NCBI RefSeq assembly: GCF_014931715.1
Contig: NZ_CP063164.1
Span: forward strand, 62,001-126,000
Source of the DNA: Sulfurovum indicum
Lineage (GTDB): Bacteria > Campylobacterota > Campylobacteria > Campylobacterales > Sulfurovaceae
Direction: 5' to 3'
DNA length: 64,000 nucleotides
Program-made: the position numbers and the translations under genes
Shown: positions 1-8,920 of the stretch, piece by piece
Layout: each line of letters starts with the position of its first letter
Numbering within the stretch: position 1 is the stretch's first letter
Notes under the pieces: model-generated
The model's input: only the letters and a program-made list of their open reading frames with translations
The model's database searches: none
What the model was told of the DNA's origin: nothing

Positions 1-1
1 A

Positions 2-601
2 ATATATACACCGCTGGGGCTCATTAAAAGCTCGCTTTCTCTTTTAGAGCTTGAACAGGGTGACAACGAGCATCTTCAGAATATAAAATCTTCCGTACAG
101 TCACTTCACTCAATCTATGAAGACATATACTATGCCATTAAAAAAGAGGTACGGTCATACCCTCCCGAGTGGATAGACCTGGAAGCCTTCCTGAACAAAA
201 GAATTGAACTGTTCAAACCCCAGATGAAGTATAAAAGACTCAAGTGTGAGATCACATCTGAAATAGAATCTCCTATGATAAGGATAAACCTTACCGAACT
301 TGAAAGGCTGATGGACAATCTGTTGTCCAATGCCATTAAGTATGCAAATGAAGAGAGTATTGTAAAGATAGAGATCACTCTTTCGGGGGAAAAGATCAGG
401 CTGGCTGTTTCGAACAGTTCCAAAAAGATCAAAGATCCCAAAAAGCTTTTTGAAAAGCTGTACCGTGAAGACCATTCGGTTATGGGGCTTGGTATAGGTT
501 TGAGCATCGTAAGAAAGATATGTGACAAATATGACATAGACATTGATGTGGAATCAAACGAGCATATTACAAGTTTCATACTTTATTATGAGGAGAAATG
601 A
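2..601 (+). CDS. Sensor histidine kinase, C-terminal part (cut by window start)
   Basis: This is the C-terminal part of a membrane-type sensor kinase. The frame is open to the left edge, so the sensor and membrane segments lie outside. The first visible residues, IYTPLGLIKSSL, are the end of the HisKA H-box; by alignment with the paralogue at 50582-51505 (HETHTPLA) the phospho-accepting His is just upstream of the window. The HATPase domain follows, with N-box DNLLSNAIKYA and G-box GLGIGLSIVRKICD. The stop overlaps the start of the response regulator gene, so the two are translationally coupled. The genes downstream encode a metal-type RND pump, which suggests metal sensing. That is inference from position. 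Confidence 0.9.
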   Translation: MYTPLGLIKSSLSLLELEQGDNEHLQNIKSSVQSLHSIYEDIYYAIKKEVRSYPPEWIDLEAFLNKRIELFKPQMKYKRLKCEITSEIESPMIRINLTELERLMDNLLSNAIKYANEESIVKIEITLSGEKIRLAVSNSSKKIKDPKKLFEKLYREDHSVMGLGIGLSIVRKICDKYDIDIDVESNEHITSFILYYEEK

Positions 602-1251
602 TGAAGATCTTACTTTTGGAAGATGAAGAGGTTCTTTGCAGGAATATAGAAAAGTTTTTAACTATCAAGGGGCATCAGGTTGACAGTTATGGAGACGGTG
701 GAGTGCTTCTGGACGAAGCCAACCTCTTTGAATATGATTTTTTTATATTTGATATCAATGTTCCGGATGTTGACGGCTTTGAGCTTCTTACCTATATTAA
801 AGACAAAAAGATCGAAACTCCTTTGATCTTTATCAGTGCCATGGTCGGTATTGAGGAGATAAGCAAAGGGTTTAAGCTGGGGTGCAGTGATTATCTGAAA
901 AAACCTTTTGAGCTTGAAGAACTTGAACTGAGAATCAATAATATCAAAAACAGCTTCAGTGCCCATGAACGGATCGAACTGCCCGGAGGCCTGGTCTATG
1001 ATTTTGATACCAAATCCGTATATAAAGACGGAGAGCCGTTGGAGCTGTCCAAAAAACAGAGTGAGATCCTCTATATCATTATGAAGTATAATGGACAGGT
1101 AGTCAGTTTTGATACTATTGCCGACTATGCCTATGAAGATGATTTTCGCGATATGCATACCATATCAAGCCATATCAGGGATATACGGAAGGTTATAGGT
1201 TCGGAAACTATTAAAAATGTAAGAGGTGTAGGATACAAACTGGCTTTGTGA
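601..1251 (+). CDS. OmpR-family response regulator
   Basis: DNA-binding response regulator that would be phosphorylated by the kinase just upstream. The receiver domain (about residues 1-115) has the acidic pair ED near the N terminus, the phosphorylation Asp in FDINVPDVDG, and the conserved Lys in DYLKKPF. A winged-helix Trans_reg_C domain follows and ends in IRKVIGSETIKNVRGVGYKL. There are two tandem ATGs (598 and 601). The ribosome site AGGAG at 591-595 is only 2 nt from the first but 5 nt from the second, so 601 is preferred. It is clearly related to the regulator at 49926-50585 (shared IKGH, DINVP, FISA, LGC.DYLKKPF blocks). The likely target is the efflux operon downstream. Confidence 0.93.
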   Translation: MKILLLEDEEVLCRNIEKFLTIKGHQVDSYGDGGVLLDEANLFEYDFFIFDINVPDVDGFELLTYIKDKKIETPLIFISAMVGIEEISKGFKLGCSDYLKKPFELEELELRINNIKNSFSAHERIELPGGLVYDFDTKSVYKDGEPLELSKKQSEILYIIMKYNGQVVSFDTIADYAYEDDFRDMHTISSHIRDIRKVIGSETIKNVRGVGYKLAL

Positions 1252-1457
1252 TACTTTAGACTTGAACTCAGTAGGCAAGCACCTGCTATTGTGATCCAAA
1301 AGAGAAAAAGGAGGAGATATTTTTTCAAAGTGTTTATACATCTGTAAGAAGAGAGCATACACGGTAATAAAAAAGTATACTAAATAATAATTTTTTTCAT
1401 TTAGATTTAAGATAATTTAGTATAAAGTTCTTCATTCTTAAAAAGAAAGGAGTATAA

Positions 1458-1760
1458 ATGCGATCTAAAATAGTATTTCTTGTTGTATTTATGCTCTCTT
1501 TTGTTATCGTACACGATACAGTACTCACAATGATCGATCAGAACAAGAAGATCGGTGTGACCTCCTCTTTGGAGAGTTATACTGTATCAGAGAAAAGTCC
1601 GAATATCCATCAAATACATAATATGTTCCACTTTGTTGCACTTGTCTGTACAGAGCTTCCCTCCGTGGATGTTCATGCTGAGAAGAAAACCATTGCATAT
1701 TACATACCACAATACACTTTATCCTGCAAAGAGAGCATCATCAAACCCCCGATAGCCTAA
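1458..1760 (+). CDS. Small exported protein of unknown function
   Basis: I do not recognise the family. The protein has 100 residues with an N-terminal hydrophobic segment (about residues 4-25) that reads as an uncleaved anchor or signal peptide. The mature part contains scattered His, Met and two Cys (HQIHNMFHFVALVC, and later LSC). A good ribosome site (AAAGGAG) lies 6-7 nt before the ATG, which supports it being translated. It sits between a two-component system and an RND metal-efflux operon on the same strand, so a periplasmic role in metal handling is possible but unproven. A 266-bp MITE-like element begins 13 bp after its stop codon. Confidence 0.65.
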   Translation: MRSKIVFLVVFMLSFVIVHDTVLTMIDQNKKIGVTSSLESYTVSEKSPNIHQIHNMFHFVALVCTELPSVDVHAEKKTIAYYIPQYTLSCKESIIKPPIA

Positions 1761-1773
1761 CTTTTTTACTATA

Positions 1774-2039
1774 GGGCACCTCTAATAACCCCATATGCTC
1801 ATAACATTGCCGGCTTTGTTCTAGGCAAGGCACACTTTACAGACCTAGCCGTAGCTAAGTCGAAAAAGTGTAACGCCGCATAGGGCAAAGCCGGCATTGC
1901 CCAAAGGGTGGGCTTTGCAGACGCGATCTTTCACAAGATGCTTCCCATCGTCTTAGCTTTGGCTAGGACTTGAAAGCCTCTTGCAAAATCTCACATCTGC
2001 AAAACCCATTATGGGTGTATGGGGTTATTAGAAGTGCCC
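1774..2039 (+). mobile_element. MITE-like element, copy 1 (266 bp)
   Basis: This is a non-coding element bounded by inverted termini. The left end reads GGGCACCTCTAATAACCCCA and the right end is its complement with one mismatch. It is flanked by a perfect 4-bp direct repeat TATA (1770-1773 and 2040-2043), the expected target-site duplication. The interior has two long imperfect hairpins: A at about 1805-1899 (arms around GCCGGCTTTG / CAAAGCCGGC) and B at about 1910-2007 (arms around GGGCTTTGCAG / CTGCAAAACCC). Nearly identical copies lie at 30519-30784 and, inverted, at 43824-44088. The 4-bp duplication fits some IS5-type transposases, but the family assignment is tentative. Confidence 0.9.
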
Positions 2040-2093
2040 TATACTCTTATTTATACAATACAATATTTTTTTATGTAAAAAAGGAATACCCTT

Positions 2094-2450
2094 ATGAAAA
2101 TTATATTATGGGTCATACCATTCTTTATGGCCGGTATGGCAGCTGCCGAGCAGTTGAAGATAGAGAGTTCCATACCACTTCGGATCTATAACCATAGACC
2201 AAGTGTACAGTTGCAGCATCAACAAAGGCTGAGGCAATTGTGCAAAATAAAACCGGAGGAGGCCAGGTGGATCGCACTGAAAGTGTGTCATGCACGAAAG
2301 CTTCGTTCCCGAAAACTGAAACATAAAGGGCAGCTGCTCTTTTACCGTATTGCTACGGAACACTGCACAGTAGAGATCAATGCACTGGACGGGGCGGTGA
2401 TCTCCAAAATAACAGACCAGAATGTCAATGAAAAAGGAAAAAAACAATGA
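2094..2450 (+). CDS. Exported PepSY-like protein
   Basis: Small exported protein of 118 residues. An N-terminal signal peptide (about residues 1-18, ending AAAEQ) precedes a basic middle segment. The C-terminal half, EEARWIALKVCHARKL...LLFYRIATEHCTVEINALDGAVISK, has the helix-strand-strand pattern of a PepSY domain, including the closing VDA-x-G-like segment (NALDGAV). PepSY proteins are common in envelope and metal-regulated operons. Its stop overlaps the start of the outer-membrane channel gene (ATGA), so it belongs to the efflux operon. The MITE-like copy 1 separates it from the small exported protein upstream. The domain call is moderate; the role in efflux is inferred from context. Confidence 0.7.
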   Translation: MKIILWVIPFFMAGMAAAEQLKIESSIPLRIYNHRPSVQLQHQQRLRQLCKIKPEEARWIALKVCHARKLRSRKLKHKGQLLFYRIATEHCTVEINALDGAVISKITDQNVNEKGKKQ

Positions 2451-3646
2451 AACTGAGATATATGATGTATGCCCTTTTACTGATGCAGGGGCTATATGCA
2501 TCGACTTATACACTTGACAGAGTATTGGAATCGACAAAAAAACATGGTGTACTGACAAAAGCACAGTATTACGAAAGACTTTCTCTTGAGGCAAAGAACC
2601 GGGCAGATACGGCAGGAGATCCCTTCTCCCTGACAGCAGAAGGAACACATGCTGCTCCGCATCTTGACAAAAGCGGTACTGAGTACAGTATCGGTCTCTC
2701 AAAGAAGATTATGATGCCGGGAGTACTTTCACAGGAGCAGCGGATCACACAGCTCTCCAATGATGCCTATATGCTGGAAAAAGAGATGGAACTGCTTGAT
2801 TTTGAGAATGGACTGAAGAACCTCTACCATCAGTATTGTCTTGATGTACAGAACTACAGAAGTTTCAGAGCAAGCTATCTTGATTTTGTCAAGCTCTATA
2901 AAAAGAAACAGAAAGCCTACCTTTATCAGGAGATCTCCAAAATGGAGCTTATTCAGCTTGAAACTGAGAAGAACAGGCTTAATGCACAGCTTCAGGCATT
3001 GAAAATGCAACAGAGTATCTCCCGACGAAAGTTGCTGATACTCGGAAGCATCCCGGAAAAAGAGACGGTTGTCTTTTCATGTCAAGATATGTACCCTGTT
3101 CGAAGAAAGGTAGACTATACAAAATCACTTTCCTTGTCAAAAAAAGCCTATAAAAAACGTATACAAAGTACAGAGGAGACGCTGAAGCGTTACTCCAGAG
3201 CGATCGAATCTATCGACACCTATGCACAGTATACCAATGAACTGGATACGGAGAGATACTCCATAGGTATCTCTATCCCTCTGAACTTTACCAGTCGCCG
3301 TTTTGAGGAGGAGCGTGCTGCCGCAATGTATAAGAACAGTGCACTTCAGTATAAATTCGAGCAGCATATGCGTCAGAAACAGAGTGCTCTTATGGAGCTG
3401 CACTCACAGCTGCAGAGTCATGCACTGATGATCGATGCTCTGCGAAAGAATGAATATGATTACACAAAAAAGCTTTTCCCAATGGTACAAAAGAGTTTTG
3501 ACCTTGGAGAGATCTCGGTTTTGGAGTATCTGATGAACAGACAGAAGCTCTATCAGATCAGACAAGCGATCTATGCGGAAAAGGAAGCCTACTATACAAC
3601 TCTGTTCAGACTCTATACGATCAGCGAAACAAAGGATAAAAAATGA
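2447..3646 (+). CDS. TolC/CzcC-type outer membrane efflux protein
   Basis: Outer-membrane channel of a tripartite RND efflux pump. The 399-residue protein has a signal peptide (about 1-19, ending LYASTYTLDRVLE) and long alpha-helical repeats rich in Gln, Glu and Lys, as in the outer membrane efflux protein family. A typical late segment is KSFDLGEISVLEYLMNRQKLY, where these proteins have F-x-x-G-x-x-x-x-L-E-x-L. The gene overlaps the PepSY-like gene before it and the adaptor gene after it (stop and start share ATGA at 3643-3646), so the operon is tightly coupled. Compared with classical TolC it is short, as is usual for CzcC/CusC-like members in Campylobacterota. Confidence 0.88.
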   Translation: MKLRYMMYALLLMQGLYASTYTLDRVLESTKKHGVLTKAQYYERLSLEAKNRADTAGDPFSLTAEGTHAAPHLDKSGTEYSIGLSKKIMMPGVLSQEQRITQLSNDAYMLEKEMELLDFENGLKNLYHQYCLDVQNYRSFRASYLDFVKLYKKKQKAYLYQEISKMELIQLETEKNRLNAQLQALKMQQSISRRKLLILGSIPEKETVVFSCQDMYPVRRKVDYTKSLSLSKKAYKKRIQSTEETLKRYSRAIESIDTYAQYTNELDTERYSIGISIPLNFTSRRFEEERAAAMYKNSALQYKFEQHMRQKQSALMELHSQLQSHALMIDALRKNEYDYTKKLFPMVQKSFDLGEISVLEYLMNRQKLYQIRQAIYAEKEAYYTTLFRLYTISETKDKK

Positions 3647-4716
3647 AAAAACGATTGATACTGCTTGCAACCCTTATTTGCTTTGCCCGGGCTGAAGAGG
3701 TGAAGTTAACGCCGAAACAGGAGAAGAACTGGGATATTACAGTAGCCAAACCCGAAAGAGCCGACAGTTACCCTCTGGGGAGGATCATTGTCGAAGTAGT
3801 TACTCCTCCGACACTGCTGCATACGATATCTTTGCCGTTTGAAGCCAATGTACAGAAACTCTATGCCGCGAAGTACCAAAAAGTGCAAAAAGGCGAGATA
3901 TTGGCGGAAGTGACAGGAACCAAGTGGATTGAAGTGCAGCAGAAAGCCATTGCAGATGCCATTGAATACCGTCATCACAAACATTTGACAGAGCGAAAGA
4001 TAATGCTTTGCAAAGAGGAGATTATTCCACAAAAGGAGTGTAAGGCGGCACGTGCTGAACTTGAAACGGACAAAATAAGGATTGCGGCTGCCAAAGCACT
4101 TTTGGAGAGTTACGGTGCGGACCGGGAGAGTATTGAGACCCTTTTTAAGACCTTGAAGATCGCTCGTACTGTCAAGGTGAAGAGTAATGTGGCAGGAAGT
4201 ATCATTGTGCTCAATGCAACACCGGGAAAGAGCACAAATCCTTCTGATGCTCTTTTTGTGATCAAACAAAAAGGGCCGCTCTGGATCGAAGCCAATATTG
4301 AAGCATTGCGTACGCTTAAGCTGAAGGAGGGGGAAAGGGTACGGCTTTCGGTAGCTGATAAAATGTTCGAGTCCCGTGTATTGCAGCTTTCAGATGTGAT
4401 TAACCGGGAAAACCAGACACGAAGGGTACGTTTTTCTGTTCCGGAAACAGTACAGCTTGCTTCGGGCTTGATGCTGAGTGCCGACCTGATCGTTTTCGGA
4501 GATGTGCTGAAACTGAAAAAGAGTGCCGTGATCAAAGAGGGAGGTACGCAGATTGTTTTTATGAAAACACAATTTGGATTTAGAGCTATTCCCGTAGAGG
4601 TGATGGCGGAAGATGATACCTTCTACTATATCAAGCCTTCGCCTCTGCTAAAAGGTAAGGTTGCGGTGAACTCCCTTGCTATTCTGAAGAATCTGTTAGG
4701 CGGAAACGATGAATAA
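3643..4716 (+). CDS. RND efflux periplasmic adaptor (CzcB/CusB type)
   Basis: Membrane-fusion adaptor linking the RND pump to the outer-membrane channel. It has 357 residues with an N-terminal signal peptide (MKKRLILLATLICFARA). The barrel-sandwich segment starts near FEANVQKLYAAKYQKVQKGEILAEV, a helical hairpin follows with two Cys, and the second lipoyl half contains VAGSIIVLNATPGKSTN. A beta-barrel and a membrane-proximal domain complete the protein. No His- or Met-rich metal-binding extension is visible, so the substrate cannot be told from this subunit. The gene overlaps the RND permease gene by 8 nt. Confidence 0.88.
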   Translation: MKKRLILLATLICFARAEEVKLTPKQEKNWDITVAKPERADSYPLGRIIVEVVTPPTLLHTISLPFEANVQKLYAAKYQKVQKGEILAEVTGTKWIEVQQKAIADAIEYRHHKHLTERKIMLCKEEIIPQKECKAARAELETDKIRIAAAKALLESYGADRESIETLFKTLKIARTVKVKSNVAGSIIVLNATPGKSTNPSDALFVIKQKGPLWIEANIEALRTLKLKEGERVRLSVADKMFESRVLQLSDVINRENQTRRVRFSVPETVQLASGLMLSADLIVFGDVLKLKKSAVIKEGGTQIVFMKTQFGFRAIPVEVMAEDDTFYYIKPSPLLKGKVAVNSLAILKNLLGGNDE

Positions 4717-7700
4717 GATCATAAGTTTTGCTCTCGCAAGACGCTTTTTTGTCTCACTGTTGGCGCTTGCGATCCTCGGGTTCGGAATCAAGACTTACAA
4801 TGAGCTGCCCGTCGATGCTTTTCCGGATATCTCTCCCACGCAGGTAAAGATCATTATGAAGTCCAGCGGGATGACACCTGCTGAGGTCGAGTCACGTATT
4901 ACAGTTCCTATTGAGACGAAGATGGTAGGAATTCCCTACGAGACCATGATGCGTTCAACAACCAAATACGGGCTGTGTGATATTACGATTGACTTTGAGG
5001 ATGGGACCGATATCTACTGGGCGAGGCAACAGGTGAGTGAGCGTCTGGGTGAGATCAAAGATGAACTGCCGGCCGATATCACAGGCGGGCTTGCACCTAT
5101 CTCTACGCCGCTCAGTGATATACTGATGTTCACGATAGAGTCGGATGTACTTGACCTGGAAGCCAAACGTACGCTGCTTGACTGGGTGATCGCTCCGAAA
5201 CTGAGAGCTATCAGCGGTGTAGCTGAGGTCAATGCACTTGGCGGAAAGGTTAAGACCTATGAAGTGGTACCCGATCTGGACAGAATGCGTGCGATGGGTG
5301 TAACGCTTGATGATATTCTCCAGACCCTTGAGAAGAACAACCGCAATGACGGTGCAGGACGTGTCTCACAGGGAGTGGAGAGTATTTTGGTACGTAGTGT
5401 CGGTCGTCTGAAGAATATCTATGATATAAAAACACTGCCGGTCAAGAAGATCGGAGAGCGTATTGTTACTATCGGTGATGTAGCAACTGTACATTTCGGA
5501 CATCTGACCCGTTCGGGATTTGTCAGCAAGAACGGTGAAGGTGAAGCGGTCGAAGGATTGGTACTCGGACTTAAGGGGATCAATACAGCAATTGTGCTTG
5601 ACAAGGTCAAGGAGGAACTTACACGTATTGAGAAGATGCTGCCAAGCGGTACGAAGATCGATATTTTTTATGATCGGTCCGACCTGGTGAATCTTGCTAC
5701 CGATACGGTGAAGAAAGCGCTTTATGAAGCGATCATCCTCATTATGGTGATCCTGCTTCTGATGCTGGGAAATTTTGCATCAGCGGTAAGTGTGGCGCTC
5801 ATTTTGCCGTTTGCCCTTCTGATGAGTTTTATTGCCATGCAGTACTTCGGTTTGACCGCGAACCTGATGAGTCTTGGCGGGCTTGCCATCGCCATCGGGA
5901 TGCTGGTGGACTCAGCAGTTGTTGTTGTCGAGCATATCACTGCGGAACTGGGTAATCCCAAACGAAAACGCCAGAGCAAACTGCATATTATCTATGAGGC
6001 TACGGTAGAGATGGCTCCTTCGATTATTACAGGAGTACTGATCATCATCATTGTATTTATGCCGCTTTTGACCCTTGAAGGACTGGAGGGAAAACTCTTT
6101 AAACCAGTGGCACTGAGTATTATCTTTGCACTTTTCAGTTCACTGGTACTGGCACTTACTCTCATTCCTGTGCTCAGTTCGTTCATTCTGAAAAAGCGTC
6201 CGGACAAAGAGTCGTCCATTGTCAAAATACTTGTCAAAGGTTACCGACCCATACTCAACTATGCCATCAAGCATGCCAGACTGACCCTTGCAGCAGTTTT
6301 GGTGCTGTTTGGTATCTCTCTGGTGTTTGCCAATAAAACCGGTAAGACTTTTATGCCGACAATGGATGAAGGTAGTATTATTATCGGTGTGGAGATGCTT
6401 CCTTCCATTTCACTCAAAGAGAGTCTCGCTTTGAACCTGAAGGTGCAGAAAAAGCTGCGTGAGCATATTCCTGAGATCAAAGAGATCATTGCAAGAACCG
6501 GAAGTGATGAGCTTGGGCTTGACCCGATGGGGCTGAACGACACAGATACCTTTTTGGTGCTTAAACCCAAAGAGGAGTGGCGTGAGCCTTCCAAAGAGTT
6601 CGTTATCGATGAAATACGGAAAGTACTTGATGAGTTTGTCGGGATCGAATACAGTTTTACCCAACCCATTGAGATGCGTGTTTCCGAAATGCTGACGGGA
6701 GTCAGGGGGGACCTTGCCATTGCGATATTCGGTAACGATAACAGGAAGCTTGAAGAGATCGCTGTGAAGATCAAATCACTGCTTGAAAAGATCCCCGGAA
6801 GTGTTGATGTCTACAAAAAAGCCAATGAGGGTGTTGAGTACTTTGAGCTGGAATTCGACAAAAAGACGATGGCCTACTATGGCATCAGTCAGGAGGCACT
6901 CAACAGTTTCCTTAAGTCGATGCTCACCGGTATGGAAGTGGGGATCATTCAGGAGGGGATGCGACGTATTCCGCTTACGATCAAAGGGGAAAAGAATCTG
7001 CGTAACTCTCTGGACAAGATACGTAATCTTTACTACCCTGTTGCTGAAGGCAAGGCGATTCCTCTGAGTAACTTTGTCAAATTCGTTTCCAACTCAGGGC
7101 CGGTACAGATAGAGCATGAGCATGGCTATAGAAAGACCATCGTTCAGTCCAATGTGGAGGGACGTGACCTTGTCAGTTTTGTGGAAGAGGTTCAGAAGAG
7201 AGTTGAGCAGGAGATCAAGATGCCTCCTGGCTACTATGTTGAGTATGGGGGAGAGTTCAGGAACCAGCAGCGTGCGGCGGCAAGACTCGCTGTTATCGTA
7301 CCGCTGGCACTCTTTTTGATTTTTGTTTTGCTCTTTATCTCTTTCGGTTCGCTCAAGCAGGCGCTGATCGTACTTATCAATGTACCGCTGGCACTTATCG
7401 GAGGGTTTATCGGACTTTACTTTAGTGGGGAGTACCTCTCTGTTCCGGCTTCGGTAGGCTTCATCGCCCTGCTGGGTATTGCGGTGCTTAACGGGGTGGT
7501 GCTGGTCAACTACTTCAACTATCTTGTAAAGAACGGCTCAGAGGTTAAAGATGCTGTTGTTGAAGGTTCTATGAAGCGTCTGCGTCCGGTACTGATGACT
7601 GCAATGATAGCGGCTTTGGGACTCTTGCCGCTACTGTTTGCTACAGGTCCTGGTTCTGAGATACAACGGCCGTTGGCGATTGTTGTAATTAACGGGCTCA

Positions 7701-7795
7701 TCTCCTCTACGCTGTTGACACTGGTGATCCTGCCTATTCTCTATTTGCGCTTTACCAAAGAGCCCGAAGAGGATAGCGTCAGAAAAAGTCAATAG
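4709..7795 (+). CDS. Heavy-metal efflux RND permease (CzcA/CusA family)
   Basis: Inner-membrane proton-driven pump of the HME-RND family, 1028 residues. The N terminus (ALARRFFVSLLALAILGFG...LPVDAFPDISPTQV) is diagnostic. Two sets of six membrane segments frame two large periplasmic loops. The fourth-helix proton-relay motif reads AIAIGMLVDSAVVVVEH, which carries the expected Asp and Glu. The exact motif differs from the copper-type signature, so export of another divalent metal is more likely, but the substrate is not determined. It is the last gene of an operon with the PepSY-like, channel and adaptor genes. The two-component system at the window start is the likely regulator. Confidence 0.93.
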   Translation: MNKIISFALARRFFVSLLALAILGFGIKTYNELPVDAFPDISPTQVKIIMKSSGMTPAEVESRITVPIETKMVGIPYETMMRSTTKYGLCDITIDFEDGTDIYWARQQVSERLGEIKDELPADITGGLAPISTPLSDILMFTIESDVLDLEAKRTLLDWVIAPKLRAISGVAEVNALGGKVKTYEVVPDLDRMRAMGVTLDDILQTLEKNNRNDGAGRVSQGVESILVRSVGRLKNIYDIKTLPVKKIGERIVTIGDVATVHFGHLTRSGFVSKNGEGEAVEGLVLGLKGINTAIVLDKVKEELTRIEKMLPSGTKIDIFYDRSDLVNLATDTVKKALYEAIILIMVILLLMLGNFASAVSVALILPFALLMSFIAMQYFGLTANLMSLGGLAIAIGMLVDSAVVVVEHITAELGNPKRKRQSKLHIIYEATVEMAPSIITGVLIIIIVFMPLLTLEGLEGKLFKPVALSIIFALFSSLVLALTLIPVLSSFILKKRPDKESSIVKILVKGYRPILNYAIKHARLTLAAVLVLFGISLVFANKTGKTFMPTMDEGSIIIGVEMLPSISLKESLALNLKVQKKLREHIPEIKEIIARTGSDELGLDPMGLNDTDTFLVLKPKEEWREPSKEFVIDEIRKVLDEFVGIEYSFTQPIEMRVSEMLTGVRGDLAIAIFGNDNRKLEEIAVKIKSLLEKIPGSVDVYKKANEGVEYFELEFDKKTMAYYGISQEALNSFLKSMLTGMEVGIIQEGMRRIPLTIKGEKNLRNSLDKIRNLYYPVAEGKAIPLSNFVKFVSNSGPVQIEHEHGYRKTIVQSNVEGRDLVSFVEEVQKRVEQEIKMPPGYYVEYGGEFRNQQRAAARLAVIVPLALFLIFVLLFISFGSLKQALIVLINVPLALIGGFIGLYFSGEYLSVPASVGFIALLGIAVLNGVVLVNYFNYLVKNGSEVKDAVVEGSMKRLRPVLMTAMIAALGLLPLLFATGPGSEIQRPLAIVVINGLISSTLLTLVILPILYLRFTKEPEEDSVRKSQ

Positions 7796-7823
7796 ATTTC
7801 AAATAACTTTTAACAGTGCTGCG

Positions 7824-7845
7824 CTCTCCTCTTTTCGGGGGAGAG
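7824..7845 (+). terminator. Possible hairpin terminator after RND operon
   Basis: CTCTCCTC and GGGGAGAG pair (8 bp with one G-U) around a TTTTCG loop, 28 bp after the RND stop. No T-run follows, so Rho-independent function is uncertain. Confidence 0.4.
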
Positions 7846-7955
7846 GATAGAACAGGGAATCTTTCAGATAAAATAGTGCATCTTAGGCTGAGGGCTAAAC
7901 CAACTGTCAGCAAGATAGGGAAATAATAGCAGTATACATCTTGTAAAGGTGATCT

Positions 7956-8381
7956 ATGCAGAGAAAATTCACAAGTGCTTTGAAAGGTATGTTCAAAACT
8001 CTCTATCTCATCGCTCCTATGTTATTGGCGGTTATCGGCCTGATAGGACTTTTCAAGACATTTATTACACCTGAAATGCTTCATGAACTCTTCAACGGCT
8101 CAATATGGCATGATATGTTGATGGGAACAGGCTTGGGCGGTATTTCCGTAGGTCAGCCCTTTTTGAGCTATATCATTGGAGGAGAAGTGCTTGATGAGGG
8201 AGCCTCTTTTTACGGAGTAACAGCCTTCATCCTCTCTTTCGTAACGCTGGGTGTGGTTCAGCTGCCAATGGAGTTTTCTGTTTTCGGATTTCGTTTTACA
8301 TTGCTTAGAAACCTTTTGAGTCTTCTTTTTGCTTTTCTGCTCTCTATGGCAATTGCCTTTACTCTAGGACTGTTGTCATGA
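7956..8381 (+). CDS. Predicted permease, first half (DUF318/ArsP-like)
   Basis: Integral membrane protein of 141 residues with about four hydrophobic segments and conserved glycine-rich stretches (GTGLGGISVGQPFLSYIIGGEVL). Together with the next gene, which overlaps it by 4 nt (ATGA at 8378), it matches a predicted permease family normally made as one chain with two homologous halves. I read it as the first half of a split DUF318/ArsP-type permease. The arsenic genes (arsB, arsR, arsC) nearby are consistent with export of an arsenic compound, but the Cys residues important in ArsP are absent, so the substrate is open. Confidence 0.6.
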   Translation: MQRKFTSALKGMFKTLYLIAPMLLAVIGLIGLFKTFITPEMLHELFNGSIWHDMLMGTGLGGISVGQPFLSYIIGGEVLDEGASFYGVTAFILSFVTLGVVQLPMEFSVFGFRFTLLRNLLSLLFAFLLSMAIAFTLGLLS

Positions 8382-8863
8382 AAAAAAGCAGAAGTGGACT
8401 TATCATGCTTGCTATTGTGACCGTATTATATCTTCTGCTCTATTTTATGCATCCGGATAGAACAATGGATGCACTGAATGAAAGTCTGGGTGTGTTGAAG
8501 ATGGTCCTTCCTGTTTTACTGATCGTCTTTTTTTTAATGGCACTGCTCAATTCTTTCATTGATGAAAAAGCAATTTCAAAATATTTGGGAGAAGAGAGTG
8601 GTACCAAAGGATGGCTGCTGGCACTTGTAGGAGGTATTTTGAGCCATGGACCCGGATATGTCTGGTATCCTCTCCTGCAGAACCTCAGAGAACAGGGAGC
8701 CAAAGACGGATTGATTATTGCCTTCGTCTATGTCAGAGCCATAAAGCTTCCCTGGTTGCCGTTGATGGTCACCTATTTTGGTTTGCCCTTTACCCTGGTC
8801 TATACTTTTTATGTGGTCTTGGGTGCCTATGTGCAGGGTATGATCGCCGATAAATTCAAATAA
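8378..8863 (+). CDS. Predicted permease, second half (DUF318/ArsP-like)
   Basis: Second half of the split permease, 161 residues with about five hydrophobic segments. The block VGGILSHGPGYVWYPLLQNL followed by REQGAKDGLIIAFVYVRAIKLPW resembles the GxLxHxPxYVxxPLxxxLxxxGAxxGxxxAF pattern of the family. It starts within the last codons of the upstream half, so both are made from one message and presumably assemble. A strong bidirectional terminator hairpin follows at 8921-8963, closing this unit before the convergent arsB gene. Function is inferred from neighbours only. Confidence 0.6.
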   Translation: MKKSRSGLIMLAIVTVLYLLLYFMHPDRTMDALNESLGVLKMVLPVLLIVFFLMALLNSFIDEKAISKYLGEESGTKGWLLALVGGILSHGPGYVWYPLLQNLREQGAKDGLIIAFVYVRAIKLPWLPLMVTYFGLPFTLVYTFYVVLGAYVQGMIADKFK

Positions 8864-8920
8864 ATTCCAGCACAAATATCTAGTCTGTATTTTCTATTGT
8901 TATTATCTAACTTGATTTTA

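Noticed and set aside
1970-2191. Open frame running out of MITE copy 1 into the PepSY-like gene
   Set aside because: Runs through the inverted terminus and overlaps a better frame with a signal peptide. The element appears non-coding in all copies.
7861-7955. Possible riboswitch upstream of the split permease genes
   Set aside because: No known riboswitch core could be recognised; only short, unconvincing pairings were seen.
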